NCBI GenBank assembly: GCA_019823025.1
Contig: CP081940.1
Coordinates: 310,001-374,000, forward strand
Length of the DNA stretch: 64,000 nt
Direction of reading: 5' to 3'
Source: Methylophilales bacterium
Lineage (GTDB): Bacteria; Pseudomonadota; Gammaproteobacteria; Burkholderiales; Methylophilaceae
Shown: positions 17,665 through 26,330 of the stretch, in pieces
How positions within the stretch are numbered: the stretch's first letter is position 1
How the letters are laid out: every line of letters begins with the position of its first letter
Position numbers and translations under genes: made by a program
The notes under the pieces: generated by a model
Told to the model about the DNA's origin: nothing
What the model saw: the letters and a program-made list of their open reading frames with translations, nothing else
Databases searched by the model: none

Positions 17665-17997
17665 ATGACGTATGTAGTAACACAAAGTTGTATTAAATGT
17701 AAATACACAGACTGTGTCGATGTCTGCCCAGTAGACTGCTTTGTTGAAGGACCTAATTTCTTGGCTATTGACCCTGAAGAGTGCATCGATTGCACATTAT
17801 GTGTGGCCGAGTGCCCTGTTGAGGCAATCTATGCTGATGATGATGTGCCTGAAGACCAACAAGAATTTATTGAAATCAATGCAAGATTATCTAAGGTATG
17901 GCCGATCATTACCTCAAGGAAAGACCCTTTACCAGAAGCTGAAAAGTTTTCTACAATAACTGATAAGCGATCTATGTTAATAGAGAATGAGGGGTAA
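17665..17997 (+). CDS. fdxA: 7Fe ferredoxin (3Fe-4S / 4Fe-4S)
   Basis: A 110-residue ferredoxin of the Azotobacter FdI type. Nine cysteines at 9, 12, 17, 21, 25, 40, 43, 46 and 50 have the exact spacing of that class, binding one [3Fe-4S] and one [4Fe-4S] cluster, and the acidic C-terminal extension is present. An AAGGAT Shine-Dalgarno precedes the ATG. Its place directly after the cys operon, which lacks a flavoprotein for CysI, makes it a candidate electron donor for sulfite reduction; that link is inference, since fdxA is widespread in proteobacteria in other contexts. Confidence 0.94.
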   Translation: MTYVVTQSCIKCKYTDCVDVCPVDCFVEGPNFLAIDPEECIDCTLCVAECPVEAIYADDDVPEDQQEFIEINARLSKVWPIITSRKDPLPEAEKFSTITDKRSMLIENEG

Positions 17998-18002
17998 AAG
18001 TA

Positions 18003-18326
18003 ATGTTTCGTAAAAATAAAATTTTTAGTATTATATTTTTGTTACTGATATCTTGTGGTGGTGCAAAGTTTGTTCAGGAATCTCCTGGTTCAAGCGATGT
18101 AAATTTAGTCACAAGCGTTGATCAAAATAAATGTGAGTTCAAAGGTGAAGTAAGAAACAAAGTAAAAGGATACTCTGACTATAACGACATTTCGAAAAAA
18201 AACTTAATTCAACTAGGTAAAAATGCTGCAGTTGAAAAAAATGGTAACACTATTATAATGTCTCAATACAAACAATATAGAGGAACGCAGTCAGCCTTGT
18301 TTAAGATCTATGTTTGTAGATACTAA
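18003..18326 (+). CDS. Small DUF4156-like lipoprotein, first of a pair
   Basis: A 107-residue predicted lipoprotein. The N-terminus has positive residues, a hydrophobic stretch (IFSIIFLLLIS) and a lipobox cysteine at residue 18. The mature part has the sequence order V-x-S-V-D-Q-N-x-C, G-E-V, KNAAVEKNGNTI and a terminal YVC, which resembles the DUF4156 family (E. coli YjeI-like). Function is unknown. It starts 5 bases after fdxA, and a clear paralogue follows at 18347. The role is probably envelope-related, but nothing more specific can be supported. Confidence 0.75.
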   Translation: MFRKNKIFSIIFLLLISCGGAKFVQESPGSSDVNLVTSVDQNKCEFKGEVRNKVKGYSDYNDISKKNLIQLGKNAAVEKNGNTIIMSQYKQYRGTQSALFKIYVCRY

Positions 18327-18346
18327 TTTAAAATTTGGAGGAACTT

Positions 18347-18673
18347 ATGTTGAGTAACAAAATTATTATAACTGCTTTGGCACTCCCTTTTCTAATTGCC
18401 TGCAGTACATCATACGTAAAAGAAGAGCCAGGTTCAGAAAATGTAACTATTGTTGACTCAATTGACCAAAACAGCTGTGTACTAAAAGCTCAAGTTAAAG
18501 TTAGAATGACAGGCTATGCGGAACGAAGAGATGATTACACTATGCAAGATGAGATTCGACTAGCTAAAAATGCTGCTGTTGAGCAGGGTGGAAATACTTT
18601 GTATATGATAAGTGATCCTGAAGATGGAAAAGGTACACAATCAGGTGTTTACCAAATCTATAACTGTAGTTAA
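18347..18673 (+). CDS. Small DUF4156-like lipoprotein, second of a pair
   Basis: A 108-residue lipoprotein, paralogous to its neighbour. I choose the ATG at 18347 because a strong GGAGGA lies just upstream; the frame is open to a TTG at 18335, but that codon overlaps the Shine-Dalgarno. The signal peptide ends in LIAC with the lipid-modified cysteine at residue 19. Shared features with the first copy are EEPGSENV/ESPGSSDV, VDSIDQNSC/VTSVDQNKC, AKNAAVEQGGNT and GTQS near the end, closing with a cysteine. The two mature-domain cysteines could form a disulfide. The function is unknown. Confidence 0.77.
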   Translation: MLSNKIIITALALPFLIACSTSYVKEEPGSENVTIVDSIDQNSCVLKAQVKVRMTGYAERRDDYTMQDEIRLAKNAAVEQGGNTLYMISDPEDGKGTQSGVYQIYNCS

Positions 18674-18679
18674 GAATAT

Positions 18680-19870
18680 TTAGAACTTAGATCTATAAGC
18701 CCAAAGTTTTGTTCGGGTTATGCAAAATAACCCGAATATCAATATAAGAAATAATCCTAACGATAAGCCAAATGTTGAGAACCAACAAATTGGCACGATT
18801 ACGCCTGCTACTGCAGACGAAAAAAACATTTGCATAAAGGCTTGACCTGAAGCCGCAGTACCTCTCGCTTTTGGAAAACAATCAAGCGCAGCGATTGAGA
18901 TAATTGGCATAATCGCAGCCATACCAATGTTATAAAGGGCTATGAAACCTATATTAAATGTCGGGTTATTATCAAATAAATAACAATATATTAAATTTGA
19001 TAGCGCAATTAAAAACATCCAAAAATAACCAAGCCTTGCTACTCTCGATGGATTGATTACACCTGCTGTTTTTTTGGCAATAAACGAACCTATGATCATG
19101 CCGCAGACGGTTGGAACGAATAAGTATGCAAACTGTTTTTCAGTAAAGCCTAACAAATCAATCAGGAATATTGGGCTTGCAAGCACGTATAAAAAAAAGG
19201 CTGAAAAATTTGCTGAGAGAGATAGTATTAAAAGTAAAAATTCCTTATTTTTAAATATTGTACTATAGCGAGTTGCAATTGATTTTATGTCAAATGGAAG
19301 CCTATCTTTTAAAAGCATCGTTTCAGGTAATACCCTTGAGCTAAAGTAAATAGCAATTCCTGCGTAAAGAGCTAGAAAGATAAATATACTTTGCCATCCA
19401 TAATCAAGTAAAAAACCACCAAAAATAGGTGCTACTGCAGGGGCAATTCCAAATATTATCTGAATAGTTGCCATTACTCTTTGCGCTTGTGCACCCTCAT
19501 AGAGATCACGAACCATCGCACGAGCCACGACATTTCCTGCACCTCCTCCAATTCCTTGAAGAGCCCTAAAAAACCATAATTGTTCTACCGAAGTAGCTAC
19601 AGCACAACCAATTGAGGCAAAAAAGAATAAAGTCAGACCCCATTTGATGGTGGTAATCCGACCAATTGAATCAGATATTGCACCATGAAATAAAGTCATG
19701 ATGGTGTAAGGGATAAGATAAAAGGTCAAGCTTTGTTGAACATAAGCAGGTGTTGACGATAAATCAGTTGCGATTATATGAAAGCCGGGTAAATATGTAT
19801 CAATTGCAAATGGAGCGAGGCTTGCTAATACAGCAAGTGCAATGACTTTTGGGTTAAGAAAGAGATTCAT
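18680..19870 (-). CDS. Bcr/CflA-type MFS drug efflux transporter
   Basis: A 396-residue membrane protein with about twelve hydrophobic segments. The start FAIDTYLPGFHIIATDL and the block RALQGIGGGAGNVVARAMVRDLYEG are typical of the Bcr/CflA drug-resistance subfamily of the major facilitator superfamily. Proton-driven export of small molecules from the cytoplasm is expected; the substrate cannot be predicted. It begins 19 bases after the pqqE stop, so it may share the pqq transcript, which raises (but does not prove) a link with PQQ or a pathway intermediate. It converges with the lipoprotein gene pair. Confidence 0.88.
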   Translation of the reverse strand: MNLFLNPKVIALAVLASLAPFAIDTYLPGFHIIATDLSSTPAYVQQSLTFYLIPYTIMTLFHGAISDSIGRITTIKWGLTLFFFASIGCAVATSVEQLWFFRALQGIGGGAGNVVARAMVRDLYEGAQAQRVMATIQIIFGIAPAVAPIFGGFLLDYGWQSIFIFLALYAGIAIYFSSRVLPETMLLKDRLPFDIKSIATRYSTIFKNKEFLLLILSLSANFSAFFLYVLASPIFLIDLLGFTEKQFAYLFVPTVCGMIIGSFIAKKTAGVINPSRVARLGYFWMFLIALSNLIYCYLFDNNPTFNIGFIALYNIGMAAIMPIISIAALDCFPKARGTAASGQAFMQMFFSSAVAGVIVPICWFSTFGLSLGLFLILIFGLFCITRTKLWAYRSKF

Positions 19871-19889
19871 GCCTTTAATTATAGATTAA

Positions 19890-21074
19890 TTAAGGTAGAG
19901 CATGGAATTTTGCTAATCTCTCTTTTTCCTCTCCTTCAGAAATTTTCTTAGAATTTTTATTTGACCTAAACATTATCGGTTTGGCTTTAAGGCCAGGATT
20001 TTCAGTGTCTTTTATTGCTTGATCTATTAAATGGCGATTTGGTGACTTTGAACAAACTGGATCAGCACTCTCGGCATCACCGGCTAAGAGCATTGCCTGA
20101 CACCTACAACCACCCAAATCATTTTCTTTTTCAGAGCATGATCTGCACGGTTCCTTCATCCAATCAGTTCCCCGAAATTTATTAAAAGCGGGTGAGTCAT
20201 ACCAAATCTGTTTTACATCTGTATTTCTTACGTTAGGAAATTCTAAATTAGGGATTACTCTCGCTGAATGACACGGCAACACATCTCCATTGGCAGTGAC
20301 AATCATGAATACCTCTCCCCAACCATTCATACATTTTTTAGGTCGATCATCGTAATAATCAGGCACCACAAAAAATATTTTCATTTTATTGCCGATACGC
20401 TCTCTGAATTCATTTGTCACTTTTTCTGCATGCAGCACTTGTTCTTTTTTTGGCATAAGCTGATCTCTATTTACCAATGACCAACCATAATATTGGGTGT
20501 TTGCTAGCTCAATATAATCAGCTCCTAAACCCTCAGCCATTTCTAAAATCTCCTTAATATGATCAATATTATATCTATGCAAAACGACGTTAAGGACCAT
20601 CGGGTACCCCCTATCTTTAATCATCGCTGCTATTTTTTGTTTTAATTTAAAAGTTTTCGTATTGGTTATAAAATTATTTATTTCTTCTGTGATGTCATGC
20701 ATTGATAATTGAATATGATCAAGACCACCATCTTTTAACGCATCGATTCTTTTTTCATTCATCCCAGCGCCAGAGGTTATTAAGTTACTGTAGTAACCAA
20801 GCGAACTCGCTTCAGTTACAATTTCTTCAATGTCTTTTCTTAAAAGAGGTTCACCTCCCGAAATTCCAAGTTGCGCTGCGCCCAAATCTCTTGCTTGCCT
20901 TAGAATCTTAATCCAAGATTCCGTGTCTAGCTCATTTTGAGTATGCTTATCAAAATCTGTAGGGTTATAACAAAAAGCACATTGAAGTGGGCACTGATAG
21001 GTTATTTCAGCAAGCAACCAAAGCGGTTGCATTGCTGTTGTATTGCTTGAAACTCCATTATTTTTTTCAGCCAT
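19890..21074 (-). CDS. pqqE: PqqA peptide cyclase (radical SAM)
   Basis: A 394-residue radical SAM enzyme that joins the Glu and Tyr side chains of the PqqA peptide, the first step of pyrroloquinoline quinone synthesis. The radical SAM cysteines are C28, C32 and C35 in CPLQCAFC. The SPASM-type C-terminal region carries further cluster cysteines in NGDVLPCHSA, KEPCRSCSEKENDLGGCRC and DPVCSKSP. An ISGGEPLLRKD motif binds SAM. It follows pqqD by 10 bases. PqqD must present PqqA to this enzyme, yet no pqqA is seen nearby. Confidence 0.96.
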   Translation of the reverse strand: MAEKNNGVSSNTTAMQPLWLLAEITYQCPLQCAFCYNPTDFDKHTQNELDTESWIKILRQARDLGAAQLGISGGEPLLRKDIEEIVTEASSLGYYSNLITSGAGMNEKRIDALKDGGLDHIQLSMHDITEEINNFITNTKTFKLKQKIAAMIKDRGYPMVLNVVLHRYNIDHIKEILEMAEGLGADYIELANTQYYGWSLVNRDQLMPKKEQVLHAEKVTNEFRERIGNKMKIFFVVPDYYDDRPKKCMNGWGEVFMIVTANGDVLPCHSARVIPNLEFPNVRNTDVKQIWYDSPAFNKFRGTDWMKEPCRSCSEKENDLGGCRCQAMLLAGDAESADPVCSKSPNRHLIDQAIKDTENPGLKAKPIMFRSNKNSKKISEGEEKERLAKFHALP

Positions 21075-21084
21075 TTTTAACCTC

Positions 21085-21363
21085 TTAATTAGTCTTTTCT
21101 ATCCATGCTTTCTCAAGAGCCATCTCAATCATACCAATAATGTCCTTATCGATACCATCGGCATCTGGAAATTTTTTAGTTAGCGCTTCAGTGATTTTTT
21201 CAACAGAAAGGTTATCGTTAACCAAATTTAAAACTTCGCCCGCACCACCATTTAACTTAACCATACCCTCTGGAAATAAAATAACGTAGCAATCTTGAGC
21301 TTTTTCCCACTGAAATCTGTGATGTGGAGCAATTTTATAAATATCTTCTGGTTTGATTGTCAT
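21085..21363 (-). CDS. pqqD: PqqA-binding chaperone
   Basis: A 92-residue RiPP recognition element protein that binds the PqqA precursor and delivers it to PqqE. The family pattern is seen in PHHRFQWEKAQDCYVILFPEGMVKLNGGAGEVLNLV (residues 13-48, split here by words only), with the Gly-Gly turn typical of PqqD. The length is right for a stand-alone PqqD. It begins 1 base after pqqC and precedes pqqE, so the three genes are tightly coupled. Confidence 0.94.
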   Translation of the reverse strand: MTIKPEDIYKIAPHHRFQWEKAQDCYVILFPEGMVKLNGGAGEVLNLVNDNLSVEKITEALTKKFPDADGIDKDIIGMIEMALEKAWIEKTN

Positions 21364-21364
21364 T

Positions 21365-22096
21365 TTATTTAGGTTGCCTCATATAATCACGATCATCAAC
21401 TTTGATACTTGATGATGCTAACATAATTGAATCTGCAATAACCCATAGAACGTTAATTTTAAATTGTAGTATGTCCAATGCTTTTTCTTGCATTTCTCTT
21501 GATGTACTAAAATAATCCAAAGTTACCCCAAGCCCATGCTCGACATCTCTTCGAGCCTCAGTTAATCTTTTTTTAAAGTAACTCAAACCTGACTCATCAA
21601 TCCATGGGTACATTTCAGGCCACGAACTAATCCTTTGTTGATGTATGTGTGGGGCAAATAATTCGGTCAGTGATGAACAAACAGATTCTTGCCATGTTCT
21701 TTGTTTCGCAAAGTTGATGTATGCATCCACAGCAAATTTAACGCCTGGGCTAACTCCCTCCAGAGATGTTACTTCTTCTCTTTTCAAACCAACCGCACGC
21801 CCTAAATTTATCCATGCTTCAATACCTCCCTCGGCATCACCCTCACCATCATGATCTAAAATTCTAACTATCCACTCTTTCCTTATCTCTTTCACTGGGC
21901 AATTTGATAAAATTGCTGCGTCCTTCAACGGGATACTTATTTGATAGTAGAATCTGTTCATCACCCAACTTTGCAGCTGTTCTTTTGATAATTTACCCTC
22001 ATACATCATCACATGAAATGGATGATAAATATGATAGCCCTTCCCTTTCTCTCTTAACTTATCTTCAAACTCTTTTCTTGTCCAAGGTGCTGACAT
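21365..22096 (-). CDS. pqqC: Pyrroloquinoline-quinone synthase
   Basis: A 243-residue cofactor-free oxidase performing the final ring closure and eight-electron oxidation giving PQQ. The all-helical family blocks are present: [22 protein letters not shown] near residue 22, [19 protein letters not shown] near 47, and [20 protein letters not shown] around 145. The active-site histidines and arginines in these blocks are retained. It lies 11 bases after pqqB. The complete motif set suggests a working enzyme, consistent with a PQQ-dependent methanol dehydrogenase elsewhere in the genome. Confidence 0.96.
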   Translation of the reverse strand: MSAPWTRKEFEDKLREKGKGYHIYHPFHVMMYEGKLSKEQLQSWVMNRFYYQISIPLKDAAILSNCPVKEIRKEWIVRILDHDGEGDAEGGIEAWINLGRAVGLKREEVTSLEGVSPGVKFAVDAYINFAKQRTWQESVCSSLTELFAPHIHQQRISSWPEMYPWIDESGLSYFKKRLTEARRDVEHGLGVTLDYFSTSREMQEKALDILQFKINVLWVIADSIMLASSSIKVDDRDYMRQPK

Positions 22097-22107
22097 TTAT
22101 ATTCCCT

Positions 22108-23022
22108 TTATAAAATAATATCCATCCCATCGTAAGAGACTTCGATTCCATTTTCCTCTAAAAGTTTACGCTCATCAGAATCTTCTCTTAAAATTGGATT
22201 TGTATTGTTAATATGGATTAAAATTTTTCTAGGCTTTTTCAGAGAGTTAAGTGTCTCCATTATTCCGCCCTTACTCGATTGATCGAGATGACCCATTTCA
22301 CTGGCTTTTTTATTATTAATTCCATGCTTTGACATTTCATCGTCCGTCCAGACTGTCCCATCAATAAGCACAACATCTGCATTTTTCATGTAGTCCAATA
22401 CATGATCTTCAATGACACCGAGTCCTGGGGCATAAAAAAGATTTTTACCCTTTTGCGTATCTTCTATTTTATATCCAACATTATCGCCTGGTACCGTATT
22501 ATGCCTATGTGGTGAATATGGTGGCGCTTCACTCTTTAATGGAACTGCAGTGAAAATAAGATTATCTGCTTTAGGAATTGTGTAGCTACTTTGATCGGTT
22601 TGGACCTCATGCCATTTTATACCCCTGAAATGTTCAAGGATGTTAAAGATAGGAAAGCCTGTTGTCATATCTTCATACACCTCCTTGGTGCAGTAGATAT
22701 CCCAAGGTTTATCATGCTCTCTTAGGATTAATAGTCCTGTTGTATGGTCAATCTGTCCATCGGTGATAACAATTGATGTTATTCCTGTATCTCTAATTTT
22801 TCTTGCTGGTTGAAGTGGTGGGAATGATTCTATTTGAGCTCTAATATCTGGTGAGGCATTAAATAAAATCCAATCTTCATCATTAGAACTTACTGTTATG
22901 GAAGATTGGTTTCTTGCCTTAAGGCATGGATTTTTTTTTCGAAGACCAGCGCAGTTTTCGCAATTACAGTTCCATTGTGGGAACCCGCCACCAGCGCCTG
23001 AACCTAAAACACGGATATGCAT
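22108..23022 (-). CDS. pqqB: PQQ biosynthesis metallo-hydrolase PqqB
   Basis: A 304-residue metallo-beta-lactamase-fold protein, proposed to hydroxylate the tyrosine of the PqqE-processed substrate. The start [19 protein letters not shown] is diagnostic, with zinc-site cysteines C19, C21 and C24 in CNCENC. The fold's metal region contains [11 protein letters not shown], with the altered histidine pattern usual for PqqB. It leads the visible pqqBCDE run, and its leader is short and carries an inverted repeat. In most operons a 23-29-codon pqqA precedes this gene, but it is not here. Confidence 0.96.
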   Translation of the reverse strand: MHIRVLGSGAGGGFPQWNCNCENCAGLRKKNPCLKARNQSSITVSSNDEDWILFNASPDIRAQIESFPPLQPARKIRDTGITSIVITDGQIDHTTGLLILREHDKPWDIYCTKEVYEDMTTGFPIFNILEHFRGIKWHEVQTDQSSYTIPKADNLIFTAVPLKSEAPPYSPHRHNTVPGDNVGYKIEDTQKGKNLFYAPGLGVIEDHVLDYMKNADVVLIDGTVWTDDEMSKHGINNKKASEMGHLDQSSKGGIMETLNSLKKPRKILIHINNTNPILREDSDERKLLEENGIEVSYDGMDIIL

Positions 23023-23077
23023 TTTTTTCCAATCATTAAAATTTATTATGGTGAATAATGGATGAGAAATTAATTCA

Positions 23078-23097
23078 TAGACAGGGGAAAATGTCTA
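23078..23097. promoter_or_regulatory. Inverted repeat in the pqqB leader, candidate operator
   Basis: TAGACA-N8-TGTCTA is a perfect 6+6 inverted repeat with a GGGGAAAA spacer, placed between the terminator of the upstream gene and pqqB, about 55 bases before its start. The position suits a dimeric regulator site for pqqBCDE or the initially transcribed leader. It overlaps the T-tract of the preceding terminator by one base, and no clear -35/-10 pair is visible. The regulator is unknown. Confidence 0.4.
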
Positions 23098-23123
23098 AAA
23101 AAAACTCATGGATATCATGAGTT
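23097..23123 (-). terminator. Intrinsic terminator after the DAHP synthase gene
   Basis: On the minus strand AACTCATG, a five-base loop and CATGAGTT form a perfect 8-bp stem, followed directly by a run of eight T. The stem starts inside the stop codon of the aroF/G-type gene. It ends the gyrA-serC-pheA-hisC-DAHP synthase transcript and separates it from pqqBCDE. Confidence 0.85.
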
Positions 23124-24144
23124 ACTTAGATATATCTCTTCCTAAAATATTTGCAATAGCGCTAAGTTCTTTCATTAGTTTTTGTAATTCTGTTGGCGTT
23201 ATTGCTTGGTCAGCATCGCACCATGCCTCACTTGGGGTAGGGTGCATTTCAACAAGCAGTCCATCTGCTCCAGCAGCTATTCCTGCCCTAGATAAAGCAG
23301 CAACCATCCAGGCCTTTCCGCCCGCATGTGAGGGATCTATAATCACAGGAAGGTGAGTTTCTTTCTTAAGTACAGGTATCGCAGTCACATCTAAAACATT
23401 TCTATAGTACGTTTCAAAAGTCCTGATACCCCGCTCACAAAATATAATATTATGATTTCCACCTGAGGCAATATATTCAGCAGCCATTAGCCATTCAGAT
23501 ATTGTGGCAGACATACCTCTTTTTAATATAACAGGCAATTTTAATCTTCCAACTTCTCTTAATAATTCGAAGTTTTGCATGCTCCGTGTGCCAATTTGGA
23601 TCACATCAACCTTTTGCTCTAAAAATTTATCTAGGTGTCTGACATCTAGAAGCTCAGTAACTATAGGTAAACCTGCATTATCTGCAGCTTCTCGAAACAT
23701 CTCTAGGCCTTCAAATCCAGTCCCTTGAAAACTATAAGGACTTGTTCTTGGTTTGAATGCTCCACCTCTCATAATCTTAACCCCTGCCGCTTTTACACCT
23801 TCAGCTGCATTTTTCATTTGATCAGGAGTTTCCACAGAACAAGGGCCCGAGATAACTTGTATATTTTTTCCGCCAATTGGGTGACCATTAATTTCAATAA
23901 CAGTATCTTCAGGGTGCCATTCTCTTGCAACTATTTTATATGGCTTAACTATCCTTAGGGCCTGTTCTACACCAGGAAGGTTGTCTAGGAGCTTGGGGTC
24001 TAAGAGTCTCTCATCTCCAACAGCACCAATGACCGTTTTTTCTGTGCCTTTTGAGATGCTTGCATCTAAGCCTTTCTCTTTTATTCTTGAGACAACAAAA
24101 TTTATTTCTTCGTCCGTTGCTGAGTTGTTCATTACAATAATCAT
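23122..24144 (-). CDS. aroF: 3-deoxy-7-phosphoheptulonate (DAHP) synthase, type I-beta
   Basis: A 340-residue enzyme catalysing the first step of the shikimate pathway (PEP plus erythrose-4-phosphate). The N-terminal ferredoxin-like regulatory domain (about residues 1-70) precedes the barrel, as in the Thermotoga/Bacillus I-beta class rather than E. coli AroG. Barrel motifs are VISGPCSVETPDQM, MRGGAFKPRTSPYSFQG, ILKRGMSATISEW and VIIDPSHAGGKAWM, containing the metal and substrate ligands. An AGGAT precedes the ATG. It ends the aromatic amino-acid run; tyrA, aroA and cmk, which often follow in relatives, are absent. Confidence 0.93.
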   Translation of the reverse strand: MIIVMNNSATDEEINFVVSRIKEKGLDASISKGTEKTVIGAVGDERLLDPKLLDNLPGVEQALRIVKPYKIVAREWHPEDTVIEINGHPIGGKNIQVISGPCSVETPDQMKNAAEGVKAAGVKIMRGGAFKPRTSPYSFQGTGFEGLEMFREAADNAGLPIVTELLDVRHLDKFLEQKVDVIQIGTRSMQNFELLREVGRLKLPVILKRGMSATISEWLMAAEYIASGGNHNIIFCERGIRTFETYYRNVLDVTAIPVLKKETHLPVIIDPSHAGGKAWMVAALSRAGIAAGADGLLVEMHPTPSEAWCDADQAITPTELQKLMKELSAIANILGRDISK

Positions 24145-24154
24145 AATTATCCTA

Positions 24155-25255
24155 TTACTTAAAGCTTTTTAAATATTCAATAAAAGTATCATTTTCGTTT
24201 TTAAGACCTATGCTCACCCTCAACCATGAGGTCATCTCATAGTTTTGAATAGGTCTCACAATAACGCCATTTTTCAACAAATGCTGATAATACATCATTG
24301 CTTTTGTTTCGTCTCCTAAATTAAAACTAATAAAATTTCCATACGAGGGAACATATTTAATTTTAAGTGCCCTAAATGCATCTTCTAGCTGTAATCTGCC
24401 TTGGTCATTAATAACCCTACTTGTGTTAATGAAGTCATCATCCCCGAGAGAGGCTATAGCAGCAGCTTGAGCAATACTATTTACATTGAAGGGCTGCCTG
24501 ACCCTATTCATTAAATTAATAACTTTTTTACTTCCAACACCATAACCAATTCTTAATCCAGCTAAGCCATGCGCTTTAGAAAAACTTCGGGTTATTAATA
24601 AGTTTTTATAATCTGCAAGCCAGTTAAAAGCAATTGATTTATCCTCATCTCTTAAGTATTCATCATAGGCTTCATCAAGGACAATCAAAATATGTTTTGG
24701 TACTTTAGATAAAAAGGCTGATATTTTTGATTTTTCAATCAGATTTCCCGTAGGGTTATTTGGATTGGCAATAAAGATTAGTTTCGTCTTCTCTGAAATG
24801 AGCTTTATGAATTCGTCTAAGTTATGACCAAAGTCTTCCATTGGCTTTGCTTTAACGCCAATACCACCAACAGCATTCGTTACTATCTCATAGACAGCAA
24901 ATGCATGTTTTGAGTATATAACCTCCTCTCCTGGTGAGATAAAAGTTCTTGCTGCAAGCTCAAGGACATCATTAGACCCGTTGCCCAATATAATTTGGTC
25001 GGAATTTATTGAAAATTTATTGCACAGAGATAGTTTTAAATAATATCCATTTCCATCTGGATATCTATGAGATTCATTGATACTCTCATCAATTGCAATC
25101 TTAGCTTTTGGACTTACACCAAGCGGATTTTCATTTGAAGCGAGTTTTACAATTTTATTTGGAGATATTCCAAGCTCCCTTGAAACTTCCTTTATTGGTC
25201 TCCCGCCTTCATAGGGCTCCAATTCAGCAATATATTTTGGAGTAGTTATAGCCAT
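24155..25255 (-). CDS. hisC: Histidinol-phosphate / aromatic aminotransferase
   Basis: A 366-residue fold-type I PLP aminotransferase. The PLP lysine lies in TRSFSKAHGLAGLRIGYG, about residue 225, and KLASNENPLGVSP and NPNNPTGNL are family signatures. HisC converts imidazole acetol-phosphate to histidinol-phosphate. Its place between pheA and DAHP synthase, rather than in a his operon, matches the second HisC of betaproteobacteria, which is thought to act on aromatic oxoacids as well. Whether it serves histidine, phenylalanine/tyrosine or both cannot be told from sequence. Confidence 0.9.
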   Translation of the reverse strand: MAITTPKYIAELEPYEGGRPIKEVSRELGISPNKIVKLASNENPLGVSPKAKIAIDESINESHRYPDGNGYYLKLSLCNKFSINSDQIILGNGSNDVLELAARTFISPGEEVIYSKHAFAVYEIVTNAVGGIGVKAKPMEDFGHNLDEFIKLISEKTKLIFIANPNNPTGNLIEKSKISAFLSKVPKHILIVLDEAYDEYLRDEDKSIAFNWLADYKNLLITRSFSKAHGLAGLRIGYGVGSKKVINLMNRVRQPFNVNSIAQAAAIASLGDDDFINTSRVINDQGRLQLEDAFRALKIKYVPSYGNFISFNLGDETKAMMYYQHLLKNGVIVRPIQNYEMTSWLRVSIGLKNENDTFIEYLKSFK

Positions 25256-25268
25256 AGATAATTAAGAT

Positions 25269-26330
25269 TTAATTTTTTGGATAAGATCCTAAAAATTTCA
25301 TGAACGAAGATTTTTTTTCAATATCCTTGAGGCATAATTTAATTTTAGAATCATCCCTGTGTCCTTCAATATCAATAAAAAAAACATATTCCCACATACC
25401 AATCCTTGAGGGTCTAGATTCTAACTTAGTTAAACTAACTTTTCTTGAGGCGAATGGTTGTATTAAATCAACAATCGCACCCGGTTTATTTTTTGTAGCA
25501 ACCACTATTGATGTCTTATCGTTGCCTGATGGTGAAATCTCTTGGTCAGATAGAATTAAGAACCTTGTGGTATTGTTTGGTTCATCTTCAATATGATTTT
25601 GTAGTATATTAAGTTTGAATAGACTGGCTGCCCTAGCACTCGCAATAGCAGCAGAATGCTTCTCTTTTGATGCGATTTTTGCACCTTCTGCATTACTTAA
25701 CACTGTAATTTTCTCAGCGTTAGGAAGGTTGTTGGCTATCCAGTCATGACATTGAGCTAGTGATTGACCATGGGCATATATGCTTGTTATTTTTTTTAAA
25801 TCCTTAGATTTTGATATTAAGCAGTGATGAACGGGTAATGTTATCTCCCCACAAATTTTCAAGTCTTTCATCAACAATAAATCAAGAGTTCGGCTAATGC
25901 CGCCCTCCGTCGAATTCTCTATCGGAACAACACCATATTGTACTTTTTCTGATTGAACATTATTAAACACCTCATCAATACTGCTTGTTGGTATTGATTT
26001 TACATTTTCACCGAAATGCTTGATGGTTGCTTCTTCACTGAATGTGCCAGATGGACCCAGAAATGAAATAGCTAATTTTTTTTCTAATGCTCTACAATTT
26101 GAAATAATTGCCTTATAAATGTTTGTAACGCTATCATTTGAAAGTGGGCCTTTATTTTCTTTGATAAGCTTTGTTATGACCTGGGCTTCTCTTTCTGGTT
26201 TATATATAACACCATCATCTTTTAGGAGTCCAATTTCTTTTGCCAAGAGCCCCCTGCTAGATATAAGTTCTAAGAGCTTTTTATCAATATCATCAATGTT
26301 TTGCCTTAATTTTTCTAATTTTTTTGTCAT
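25269..26330 (-). CDS. pheA: Bifunctional chorismate mutase / prephenate dehydratase
   Basis: A 353-residue P-protein with three parts: an AroQ chorismate mutase domain (about 1-90; LRQNIDDIDKKLLELISSRG), a prephenate dehydratase domain (about 95-270; ISFLGPSGTFSEEATIKHFG and NSTEGGISRTLDLL), and an ACT regulatory domain (about 275-353; SIVVATKNKPGAIVDLI and LESRPSRIGMWEYVFFID). The ESRP motif in ACT is the phenylalanine-binding site, so feedback inhibition is expected. It overlaps serC by four bases and leads to hisC, giving a Phe branch in one transcript. Confidence 0.96.
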   Translation of the reverse strand: MTKKLEKLRQNIDDIDKKLLELISSRGLLAKEIGLLKDDGVIYKPEREAQVITKLIKENKGPLSNDSVTNIYKAIISNCRALEKKLAISFLGPSGTFSEEATIKHFGENVKSIPTSSIDEVFNNVQSEKVQYGVVPIENSTEGGISRTLDLLLMKDLKICGEITLPVHHCLISKSKDLKKITSIYAHGQSLAQCHDWIANNLPNAEKITVLSNAEGAKIASKEKHSAAIASARAASLFKLNILQNHIEDEPNNTTRFLILSDQEISPSGNDKTSIVVATKNKPGAIVDLIQPFASRKVSLTKLESRPSRIGMWEYVFFIDIEGHRDDSKIKLCLKDIEKKSSFMKFLGSYPKN

